The notes beneath the pieces are model-generated. The model was not told the origin of the DNA. It saw nothing but the letters and a program-made list of their open reading frames with translations, and made no database searches. Made by a program: the position numbers and the translations under genes. 16,789 nt of DNA from Desulfotomaculum sp. (GTDB lineage: Bacteria > Bacillota > Desulfotomaculia > Desulfotomaculales > Nap2-2B): positions 1 through 16,789 of the forward strand of contig DMZI01000043.1 of assembly GCA_003485325.1 (NCBI GenBank), in the 5' to 3' direction. Below are positions 1 through 6,493 of the stretch, in pieces (within the stretch, counting starts at the first letter, position 1; each line of letters opens with the position of its first letter).

Positions 1-655
1 AGTTGGCCAGACCGGCCACTGTGCTTGAGTGACAGAGACGGGCATGATGGTCCATATTTATGATCCCCAAAGAACGCAATAGCTTGTGCATCAGATAATT
101 TTCTTCGTTATCAATAGAAGCGCTGCCTAAATGTGCAATAGCCTCGGTACGGTTTATAACGACTCCTTTGTCATCTTTTTCCTGGAAGCTTTCGTCCCGA
201 GTTTTCTTGACACGCTTGGCAATTTCATTAAGAGCCCAGTCCCAATCTTTTATCTCCCAGTCACTGCTTCCCGGAGCGCGGTATAAAACATCTGTTACCC
301 GGCGCTTGTTGGGAACACGTTTATTAACTTTCTCGACAATAGTATTGACGTCTGATATGGCTGATCCTTTGGGGCATAAAGACCCTTCGTTTATTGGATG
401 ATCAGGGTCGCCTTCAATATGGGTTATCAGATTGTTTTCCGAATAAACAATAATTCCGCATCCGCAGCCGCAATACGCGCAGATGGTCGGTGTTTCCTTG
501 GCTCTTTTTAGTTTTAAAGGGGGAACATCAAAACTGGGATGTTCTCCGCCGCTTGCTATAGCCGGCACGGCTGCCGCTCCTTCAAATAACGCTGTCCCGG
601 CTGTGCCTAGTCCTAAATACTTTAAAAAATCACGACGGCTAATATCTTTTTTCAT
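1..655 (-). CDS. Formate dehydrogenase catalytic (alpha) subunit, N-terminal part, Cys-containing, Tat-exported
   Basis: This is the first 218 codons of a molybdopterin (Mo/W-bis-MGD) oxidoreductase that runs off the left edge. The family oxidises formate or reduces CO2, and Tat-exported members act outside the membrane. Residues 6-12 (SRRDFLK) are a twin-arginine motif followed by a hydrophobic stretch and an AIA cleavage-like site at 32-34. Cys59, Cys62, Cys66 and Cys94 fit the N-terminal 4Fe-4S cluster of FdnG/FdhA proteins. Around residue 208 the sequence HHARLCHSSTVAGL matches the metal-ligand segment of formate dehydrogenases. The codon there is TGT (Cys), not the TGA used for selenocysteine by many relatives. 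The ATG at 655 overlaps a tiny upstream ORF, and the only good AGGAGG (674-679) lies 18 bases upstream, so translation may be coupled. Identity as a formate dehydrogenase is strong; its physiological direction is not visible. Confidence 0.9.
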   Translation of the reverse strand, partial: MKKDISRRDFLKYLGLGTAGTALFEGAAAVPAIASGGEHPSFDVPPLKLKRAKETPTICAYCGCGCGIIVYSENNLITHIEGDPDHPINEGSLCPKGSAISDVNTIVEKVNKRVPNKRRVTDVLYRAPGSSDWEIKDWDWALNEIAKRVKKTRDESFQEKDDKGVVINRTEAIAHLGSASIDNEENYLMHKLLRSLGIINMDHHARLCHSSTVAGLAN

Positions 656-669
656 TTTGATTTGTGCAT
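652..669 (-). CDS. Five-codon leader ORF (MHKSK) coupled to the formate dehydrogenase gene
   Basis: ATG CAC AAA TCA AAA TGA follows an AGGAGG at 674-679 with a 4-base gap. Its stop codon overlaps the formate dehydrogenase start in an ATGA arrangement. The ribosome binding site is much better placed for this ORF than for the dehydrogenase start, which is 18 bases away. This suggests re-initiation or translational coupling. It may equally be chance, because five codons carry no family information. Confidence 0.35.
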   Translation of the reverse strand: MHKSK

Positions 670-750
670 TAAACCTCCTTTTTGAAAAGATAATTACTTT
701 ATTTTTATTATTCTTTCTAAGGACATATATTCCTCTTATAGTAGCAATAG

Positions 751-779
751 AATATAATTATTGTTAGTGTTTTAGACAA
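751..779 (-). promoter_or_regulatory. Candidate sigma-A-type promoter for the formate dehydrogenase gene
   Basis: On the minus strand TTGTCT (774-779), a 17-base spacer and TATATT (751-756) match four and five of six consensus bases. It would start transcription about 75-80 bases before the leader ORF. It is one of several AT-rich possibilities in this region. Confidence 0.4.
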
Positions 780-955
780 TTAATTTTATTGATGCCATAA
801 GGGGATTAGCAGGTCTGCAAACCGATACCATCCAAGAATTTTCTCTGTAATGTATCTATAACCTGCCGCAAAGATGGCGCTAATAGATTCTAAAGGATGT
901 CAACACAAAGGTTGTTTATTTGAGAAAAATGGAAGTTTAACGCCCGTTCTTTTTT

Positions 956-1040
956 GATATAAACGGCTATTCCCTTTTGAACTTCCGCAGCGTGAGAAAC
1001 ATGCTATTGGAGCATATTGCTTTTCGGCAGAGCCTTATCC
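956..1040 (-). promoter_or_regulatory. Foldable segment upstream of formate dehydrogenase, family unassigned
   Basis: On the minus strand GGATAAGGCT (1031-1040) can pair with AGCCGTTTATATC (956-968) through GATA/TATC and GGCT/AGCC blocks. The closed segment contains a perfect hairpin ATGCT-CCAAT-AGCAT and a short TGC-CGAAAA-GCA hairpin. A competing stem GGAAGTT (980-986) with AACTTCC (931-937) also exists. The multibranch layout and its place upstream of a molybdo/tungsto-enzyme suggest a Moco/Tuco-type riboswitch, but I cannot confirm the conserved core. If the promoter at 751-779 is the only one, this segment is not transcribed with the gene. Confidence 0.25.
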
Positions 1041-1130
1041 TCCTGGCGGGAAAGAGCCATTTTTAGTTTAACTTTTCATTTAAGGAATTAATCCATTTAC
1101 ACGTAATTATTTATACTACCCAAGCCAAAT

Positions 1131-1153
1131 AAAAAACCCCACTTTTTGTGGGG
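1131..1153 (-). terminator. Intrinsic terminator downstream of tRNA-Val
   Basis: On the minus strand CCCCAC, a five-base A loop and GTGGGG form a perfect 6-bp stem followed by six T residues. It lies 68 bases past the tRNA 3' end and closes a single-gene transcription unit. Confidence 0.85.
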
Positions 1154-1220
1154 CAATAACCCAATTGCAGTAAATTCCTCTTTTTAAAAAACCTTCAATT
1201 CCTGAAACCCCTGACACTAC

Positions 1221-1295
1221 TGGTGGGCGGGATTGGAATTGAACCAACCACCTCTTGCGTGTCAAGCAAGCGTTCTCCCACTGAACTACCCGCCC
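1221..1295 (-). tRNA. tRNA-Val (anticodon GAC)
   Basis: A complete cloverleaf reads from 1295 down to 1221. It has acceptor stem GGGCGGG/CCCGCCC, D stem GTTC/GAAC, anticodon stem CTTGC/GCAAG with loop TTGACAC, and T stem GTTGG/CCAAT with loop TTCAATT. A discriminator A and a genomically encoded CCA follow. The total is 75 bases with a 5-base variable region. The anticodon GAC reads Val GUC (and by wobble GUU) codons. It stands alone between its own promoter and terminator. No integrated element is evident at its 3' end. Confidence 0.96.
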
Positions 1296-1308
1296 ATGTA
1301 CATCACTT

Positions 1309-1337
1309 ATTATTACGAAAATTGGCGGGAATGTCAA
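1309..1337 (-). promoter_or_regulatory. Promoter of tRNA-Val
   Basis: On the minus strand a perfect TTGACA (1332-1337), a 17-base spacer and AATAAT (1309-1314, five of six) lie just before the tRNA. The predicted start is within about ten bases of the mature 5' end. The -35 box begins only 4 bases after the carboxypeptidase stop codon. Confidence 0.8.
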
Positions 1338-1341
1338 TAGG

Positions 1342-2463
1342 TTAACTTTGGTTGCCGAATATCTTTTCGTATAACCGGGCGCCGAGGCCTTTGCGCGGGA
1401 CCTGTTTTTCGGCTACAAGGTTGATGCTGGCAAGTTTTCTGTCTCCGAGGTAGAAAGACTCTTTGCCCAGCTTTTGCCTGCAGGATACAGGCGCTGAGAT
1501 GCCTGGAACGAGGTCCAGATTTCTTTTTAGCATGGGGAGGTCACTGCGCAGCAGGTCGAATGTATAATTTTTCTCTCCTACAAGCGCTACGCGGGATTCC
1601 TTCCCGTCACGGACCGGCAAGTATGCGGAAGGGTGATCAACACTGCATAGATCTAGTGAGACAATCTGGTTAAATCCGTAGTCAAGAATAGCCATGGTAT
1701 CCCGGTAACGGTCGTAACAGTCTAGGACAACGGTGATCAAACTGCGGCCGTCACTGTTGGCCAATACAATCAGGCAGTTGCCGGCAGCGGAAGTCGAGCC
1801 TGTTTTTACACCTTCTATGCCGGGATAGCCTCTCTCAAGCAGCCGGTTGGTGCTGTATATTTTTTCACTTTTCTTTGGTTCGACCCACTCAACATCCGCC
1901 TCATTGCAGCGGACATATTTTCTGAACGCCGGGTTATCCAGGGCATATCTGGTAATCAGGGCAAGGTCGTAGGCGGTTGAGTAGTGGTTGGGGTGCGTAT
2001 AACCGTTTGTATTAACAAAGTGCGTATTGATAGCCCCGATAAGCTTGGCTTTTTCGTTCATCATTCCAAGAAATATTTTTTCCGAGTCCGCCACATGCTC
2101 TGCAATAGCCACGGTGCTGTCATTGGCTGAGTAAATCAAGGCTGCCTTCAATAAGTTGTGCAGAGTGATTTTGTCGCCGGCGTGCAGGTTGATTATCTGT
2201 CCTTCATAAACAGAAGCGGCGTTTTTTGATATGGTGACGAGATCGCTTGGATTGCTGTTTTCCAGGGCAATTATTGCGGTCATAATTTTGGTCAGGCTGG
2301 CGGGCGCCCGCTGCTTGTAAGGGTTTTTTACGAAAAATACCTGCCCGGTTTTTGCATCCATCATTACAGCGGCGTCTGCGCTTATTGAAGGAAGTTTGGC
2401 ATGGGCAGCCGGCGGGACTGCAAAGGATAGAAGCAGAATAATTAAAACGGTCCTTAAAAGCAT
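1342..2463 (-). CDS. D-alanyl-D-alanine carboxypeptidase (peptidase S11, DacF/DacB-like)
   Basis: This is a serine-type penicillin-binding protein that trims the terminal D-Ala from peptidoglycan pentapeptides outside the membrane. Residues 1-22 form a signal peptide ending PPAAHA. The three active-site motifs of the family are present and correctly spaced: SLTK at 56-59 (Ser56 nucleophile, Lys59 base), SAN at 112-114 and KTG at 220-222. From about residue 275 the sequence fits the PBP5-like C-terminal domain. The length of 373 residues is usual, and the C-terminus is basic and may act as a membrane anchor. The ATG at 2463 has GAAGGGG about ten bases upstream. It lies downstream of the DedA gene on the same strand after 141 bases. 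Firmicutes carry several paralogues (vegetative and sporulation-specific), so I do not assign a symbol. Confidence 0.93.
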   Translation of the reverse strand: MLLRTVLIILLLSFAVPPAAHAKLPSISADAAVMMDAKTGQVFFVKNPYKQRAPASLTKIMTAIIALENSNPSDLVTISKNAASVYEGQIINLHAGDKITLHNLLKAALIYSANDSTVAIAEHVADSEKIFLGMMNEKAKLIGAINTHFVNTNGYTHPNHYSTAYDLALITRYALDNPAFRKYVRCNEADVEWVEPKKSEKIYSTNRLLERGYPGIEGVKTGSTSAAGNCLIVLANSDGRSLITVVLDCYDRYRDTMAILDYGFNQIVSLDLCSVDHPSAYLPVRDGKESRVALVGEKNYTFDLLRSDLPMLKRNLDLVPGISAPVSCRQKLGKESFYLGDRKLASINLVAEKQVPRKGLGARLYEKIFGNQS

Positions 2464-2604
2464 AAAAAATTCATCCCCTTCAAAGTTATTGTCGACTTTG
2501 GCCAGCAGTTTTATGAAAGGAATGATTTGTGAAAAACAATAAATTAAGGATAAAAGAGAAGAAAGAAGGGGTAAAACAGAGGAATGCCGATAAGACGCAG
2601 AATA

Positions 2605-3225
2605 TCAGGCTCTTTTCTTTCTTTGGTAGTAAATAATAGCCAGAATGACAATTGCTGCAACAACGACTACGTCCAGGCGGTGGAACCAGTACTTCAAGTC
2701 TTCCCAGTGCTGGCCCATTTTCAGCCCGAGGTAAGTTAAGAAAAAACACCATGGCAGGGAGCCGATGAAAGAATAAAAAACAAAGCGCCAAAAATTCATC
2801 CCCGAAATCCCGGCTGGAAGGGAGATAAAAGTGCGGACTATCGGCATCAGACGGGTGAAAAAAACAGTAGCCTCTCCATAACGCAAAAACCAGCTTTCAG
2901 CCTGATCAAAATGTTTTCGTGAGATTCCTATATATCGCCCATATTTCAAAAGAAACGGGCGCCCGCCCCAGTATCCTAAAAAGTAGGACAAAATGGAACC
3001 TGCAATTCCCCCCAGGGTACCGGCCAGCGCCGCCTGAACAAATTGCAGCTTTCCTATTGATACAAGATAACCGCCGAAAGGAAGGATTACTTCACTGGGC
3101 AAAGGGACATTAGCGCTTTCTATTGCCATTCCGATAAAGAGTCCCCAATACCCGAGTGACGAGATATATTCTACAGTACTTCCGGCAATTGTGTCCATCA
3201 GGCTGGCAAAAGATAAATCAGACAA
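2605..3225 (-). CDS. DedA-family (VTT domain) membrane protein
   Basis: This is a 206-residue polytopic membrane protein of the DedA/SNARE-associated family. Members are linked to lipid (undecaprenyl phosphate or phospholipid) translocation and membrane homeostasis. Family hallmarks are visible: ESANVPLPSEVILPFGGYL near residues 37-55, a glycine-rich helix ending GYWGGRPFL, then FFTRLMPIVRTFISLPAG with its conserved Arg and Pro residues, and a hydrophobic C-terminal helix before a basic tail (YYQRKKRA). The start is TTG at 3225, preceded at ideal distance by TAAGGAGG. The internal ATG at codon 10 is less well placed. It is 51 bases downstream of the 499-residue unknown and probably cotranscribed. 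Confidence 0.9.
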   Translation of the reverse strand: MSDLSFASLMDTIAGSTVEYISSLGYWGLFIGMAIESANVPLPSEVILPFGGYLVSIGKLQFVQAALAGTLGGIAGSILSYFLGYWGGRPFLLKYGRYIGISRKHFDQAESWFLRYGEATVFFTRLMPIVRTFISLPAGISGMNFWRFVFYSFIGSLPWCFFLTYLGLKMGQHWEDLKYWFHRLDVVVVAAIVILAIIYYQRKKRA

Positions 3226-3276
3226 ATATTTACCTCCTTAGTTAATTATTGTTACAGGCTAAAATGGGGTTGAAAT

Positions 3277-4776
3277 TTAGATCTTGATATTTTTCCAGAT
3301 TCTGGCCAGCAAGGAATAATCGACATTTAAATCTGGAATAGCCGGTTTATGAGTGGAGTAATGGTTGTCAAAATCCGGCAGTTCAAGGGTGAGGCATAGT
3401 TTACGAAAATTACTTGAGATTGTTGAAGGCGCGATTCCATACCTTTCAGCCAGTTTCTGCCGGTTAACCTTGCGGTCAAGTTCAAGTCTGGCCATAGCAT
3501 AGATTATTGTGGCTACCCAAACATTAGATTTGCGGATAGCGGGGCGTTCTGTCCAACAGAAATCGTGCCAGAGGCGCAGGGCGGAATTAAGCTGGTTCCG
3601 GCTGCAGCCCCGCGTCGTTAAATCCTCCAGGACTTTAAGGGCAACTTGAGCATAATTGGGGTACGGCCATTGGTAGTTACCGGGATTATGATACAAATTA
3701 ACCGTGTCGGACTCATTTTTAACCAGGTAGAGCGTGGCGCCGCACTTGTTGGGTTTTTCCCTGGCCAGGCCAAGTTTTTGCCAAACCTTGCGGAAGTCAT
3801 AAGACGGTTCACCGTTACACTCACGTTCTATTTCTACCTGTTCAAGTTCATGGAGCATTTCCTTAAGAAACTTTCTTCCTTCGGAACTGCGGCAGGCCTG
3901 TTTTGGAGTAAGGCCGTTCAACGCGGATATCGGGCAGTTGATCCAGCGATCATAATACTCATCGAATAAGACATTTGTTATTTCACGGGCAATCTCGCTT
4001 GAAAATGATTCTTTTTCAGGTTCCTGAATGCCTTTGTCGCTTTCTTCATCAATTGTAAAAGAAGCCGGATAGTTCAGATTCATTTCGATCACCCAGGAGT
4101 TAAGCAAACATGCGTTATCCTTCAGGTATGTGTTTATCCCCTCGTCGAGGACGGGGATGTTTTTCTTTGAACAATATAATTCCAAATCATTTTTTATTCT
4201 TTCCAGAAGCAAATCTTTGCAGGCAGCCGGCAGGGCCAGGCCACTGGTTGAAAACTCATATTCGTCTCCAACTTTTAACACGCGCATAAGAAGAACCATC
4301 CCCCGATCCAGTTCCTGCGCGGCGTTCAGATCATAAACGGTCATTCGCTTCCTGCCGATCAGGTCGTGCAGGGTTAAACAATTCTTGGAAGAAATGCTTT
4401 CTACCTCGTAAAGGGAAATCCTGGATTGGGCCCACTCCCGCAAGAGCTGCTGTTCCTGTCTGGTCAGATCCGGGTTTCTTTGGAACATTTCAATAATCGT
4501 TTCACCGGTCATCAGTATGTAATCGAAGATCAGCCATTCAAAACAGCGCTCCAGAATAAATTCGTCAAAGCGGTCAATCATTTCGTTATTAATCTTATCC
4601 AGGTAAATTTTTTGAGCCCGCGTGACTTCCCGGGCCAAAAACGGCTGATCGGCAAACGTACCAAGCTTGCGCCGGAGCTGCTGGCCCGTTCTTCTGAACC
4701 CGAATTGCTCTATCGAAACTACTTTTGCCAACCTGCCGCAGCCGCACGGGCAGGTTTCCTTGTCTTTCTTTTTCAT
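3277..4776 (-). CDS. Unknown 499-residue protein with N-terminal Cys motif and C-terminal cyclin/HTH-like segment
   Basis: I cannot name a function. Residues 9-13 (CPCGC) form a Cys cluster like the start of a SEC-C zinc motif, though the usual trailing Cys pair is absent. The body is helical and charged. Around residues 295-325 the segment ALNGLTPKQAC..EGRKFLKEML resembles short domains found in SEC-C-type and toxin-binding proteins. Near residues 415-460, WVATIIYAMARL...VNRQKLAERYGIAPSTISSNFRKL looks like a TFIIB/cyclin-type repeat ending in a helix-turn-helix. This suggests nucleic-acid or protein binding. The ATG at 4776 has GGGGG about seven bases upstream. It sits 39 bases after the protease gene on the same strand. 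No membrane segment or signal peptide is seen, so it is probably cytosolic. Confidence 0.85.
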   Translation of the reverse strand: MKKKDKETCPCGCGRLAKVVSIEQFGFRRTGQQLRRKLGTFADQPFLAREVTRAQKIYLDKINNEMIDRFDEFILERCFEWLIFDYILMTGETIIEMFQRNPDLTRQEQQLLREWAQSRISLYEVESISSKNCLTLHDLIGRKRMTVYDLNAAQELDRGMVLLMRVLKVGDEYEFSTSGLALPAACKDLLLERIKNDLELYCSKKNIPVLDEGINTYLKDNACLLNSWVIEMNLNYPASFTIDEESDKGIQEPEKESFSSEIAREITNVLFDEYYDRWINCPISALNGLTPKQACRSSEGRKFLKEMLHELEQVEIERECNGEPSYDFRKVWQKLGLAREKPNKCGATLYLVKNESDTVNLYHNPGNYQWPYPNYAQVALKVLEDLTTRGCSRNQLNSALRLWHDFCWTERPAIRKSNVWVATIIYAMARLELDRKVNRQKLAERYGIAPSTISSNFRKLCLTLELPDFDNHYSTHKPAIPDLNVDYSLLARIWKNIKI

Positions 4777-4815
4777 TCTTAAACCCCCTGACGCGCCGTA
4801 AATGCAGTTAAGCGT

Positions 4816-6312
4816 CTAAAGGATTTTATCTTCCTCAAGTACTATTTCGGTACCGGTTTTGAAGATTTTAATATTGAACGCCTTTAATAATTCTATATTA
4901 AGATATGTTCGTCCTTCTCTGGTCAATATCGCTCCGTCCAAATCAACCTGAATGTTGTTAATAAGAGTATTGCCTCCATTTTTCAAGGGCAATACCAAAA
5001 TATTACTCCTGCCCTTAACAAGCAGGCTTTCATTGCTGGTCTGGTATTCTACGGAGTAGCCAAAGGCTTCCAGTATGAGGCGGAGGGGGAGGTAGTCCCT
5101 TCCTTCGTCCGTCAGGGGCGCCAGATATACTCCAGTTTTTTCCTTGTTTACCGACATGCTTTTTTCTTTCAAATTAAGGGTTACTTCCTGCTTGCCGGAA
5201 GGGTTTAAAATCTTCAGTGCGGCAACAAGCTGGAGTTCCGGAGTGGAAACCAGCCTGTCCGGCATAAGGCCTTTTTTATCTATTGAATATCCATCGGGAG
5301 TATGGTATTTGGCTGCAGTGATTTTTAAGTAGCCGCCGTCTCGGAGGGGAATCACGTCCTGGACTACTCCCTTGCCATATGTCCGAACTCCTGCCAGAAC
5401 CGCTTTTTCATAATCCTTGAGGGCTCCTGCCAGAACCTCGGAGGCGCTGGCGGTATATTCATTAACCAGGATCACTACCGGCAGTTCCCATTTTTCGCTT
5501 TCTCCGGAGGTATAATATTTATCCTTATGCCCGTCACGGTAAAAAGTTGTTACAACAAGGCTTTTATCCGGCAGAAAATTATCCGCCAGTTCGACGGCCG
5601 CCTGCAGGTAGCCGCCGGGATTGCTGCGCAGGTCCAAAACCAGGCCATTAACCTTTTGCTCCTTCAATTGTCTTAATGCTGCGCTAAATTCCTCTGCAGT
5701 ACGGCTTCCGAAAGTAAGGACAGAGATATAGCCTGTGTTGCCTGCTAAAACTTTCCATTGGCATGTCGGACCGTTTATTGAATTTCTTTCTATGGTCACG
5801 TTGAAATCGTTTTCACCGGAGCGCCTTATTCCAAGGTTCACTGTTGTTCCTTCCAGGCCGCGGATCTTGTCTATTACATCCCAGAGGGACTGATTAACAG
5901 TACCTACCCCGTTTACAGTGATAACTAAATCGTCCTTTTTCAGGCCGGCTTTTTGGGCCGGGGAATCCGCAATTACGTTTGTGATAACCGGATAGGGCGG
6001 CCTGATTTCAAGCTCGACGCCTATTCCTGTATACTGATTTTCTAAAGAACTGGAGAATTGTTCGAGCATTTCCGGGCTCAGGTACTCTGTGTACGGATCA
6101 TTTAAAGAATCAATGATCCCTTTTATGGCGCCCCGGGTCAAGTCGTCGATATTAATGGGGGTAATATAATTTTTATTAATATACTCCATGATTTCCTGAA
6201 TAGTCGATACTCCCTGGCCGGTGTCGTCAGCGGCCAGCGCCGGCAGCACAGGGAAAAGCATTAGGAAAATCACGAGGATTAAAGTAATCAGCTTTTTAGG
6301 CAAATCAATCAC
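4816..6312 (-). CDS. S41 C-terminal processing protease (CtpA/CtpB-like) with PDZ and C-terminal stalk-type domain
   Basis: This is a secreted or membrane-tethered serine protease of the Prc/Ctp family. The order is an N-terminal signal/anchor helix (residues 5-28), helical domain with YTEYLSP, PDZ domain (about 95-175, with the PAQKAGLKKDDLV core), then the protease core (about 185-355). Ser289 (in TASASE), Lys314 (in TYGKG) and Gln318 have the spacing of the catalytic Ser, Lys and Gln of CtpB. Residues from about 375 resemble the copper-amine-oxidase-N-like 'stalk' domain common in Firmicute exported proteins. The longest frame starts at GTG 6312, but this overlaps the ribosome binding site CGGAG. 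TTG at 6303, 8 bases downstream, gives MPKKLITLILV and is probably the real start. It is divergent from polA across 181 bases. Bacillus CtpB acts in sporulation signalling; that role here is inference. Confidence 0.93.
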   Translation of the reverse strand: MIDLPKKLITLILVIFLMLFPVLPALAADDTGQGVSTIQEIMEYINKNYITPINIDDLTRGAIKGIIDSLNDPYTEYLSPEMLEQFSSSLENQYTGIGVELEIRPPYPVITNVIADSPAQKAGLKKDDLVITVNGVGTVNQSLWDVIDKIRGLEGTTVNLGIRRSGENDFNVTIERNSINGPTCQWKVLAGNTGYISVLTFGSRTAEEFSAALRQLKEQKVNGLVLDLRSNPGGYLQAAVELADNFLPDKSLVVTTFYRDGHKDKYYTSGESEKWELPVVILVNEYTASASEVLAGALKDYEKAVLAGVRTYGKGVVQDVIPLRDGGYLKITAAKYHTPDGYSIDKKGLMPDRLVSTPELQLVAALKILNPSGKQEVTLNLKEKSMSVNKEKTGVYLAPLTDEGRDYLPLRLILEAFGYSVEYQTSNESLLVKGRSNILVLPLKNGGNTLINNIQVDLDGAILTREGRTYLNIELLKAFNIKIFKTGTEIVLEEDKIL

Positions 6313-6493
6313 TCCGTTATTGTTCGTAATTCGCCTTGAAAGTCTTTTTTCCTTCTAAGCGGGACGTGATTTGTTTTAACACGGATGATAAAAAGGATTT
6401 TTAAAGCCCTGCGGTGAAATACTTATTTATAAATTTTCAGTTGTTTAAAACACAGCCTTTGAGGGATTTGAAAAACATTAGGGGTGTTGGATT

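Larger units (their letters stand above)
656..1130. other. Long intergenic region between formate dehydrogenase and tRNA-Val
   Basis: About 475 bases hold no convincing gene on either strand. Besides the ribosome binding site, leader ORF, candidate promoter and foldable segment listed separately, it is mostly AT-rich sequence. I see no tandem repeats, transposon ends or additional RNA gene. Confidence 0.6.

Noticed and set aside
168..767. Plus-strand ORFs opposite formate dehydrogenase
   Set aside because: The minus strand encodes a coherent Tat signal, Fe-S cluster and active site, so the plus-strand frames are shadows.
1116..1337. 73-codon ORF across the tRNA-Val region
   Set aside because: It is explained by the tRNA and its terminator.
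2486..2791. 101-codon minus-strand ORF overlapping the end of the DedA gene
   Set aside because: It lies mostly in another frame of a clear DedA gene, has no ribosome binding site and a composition unlike a real protein.
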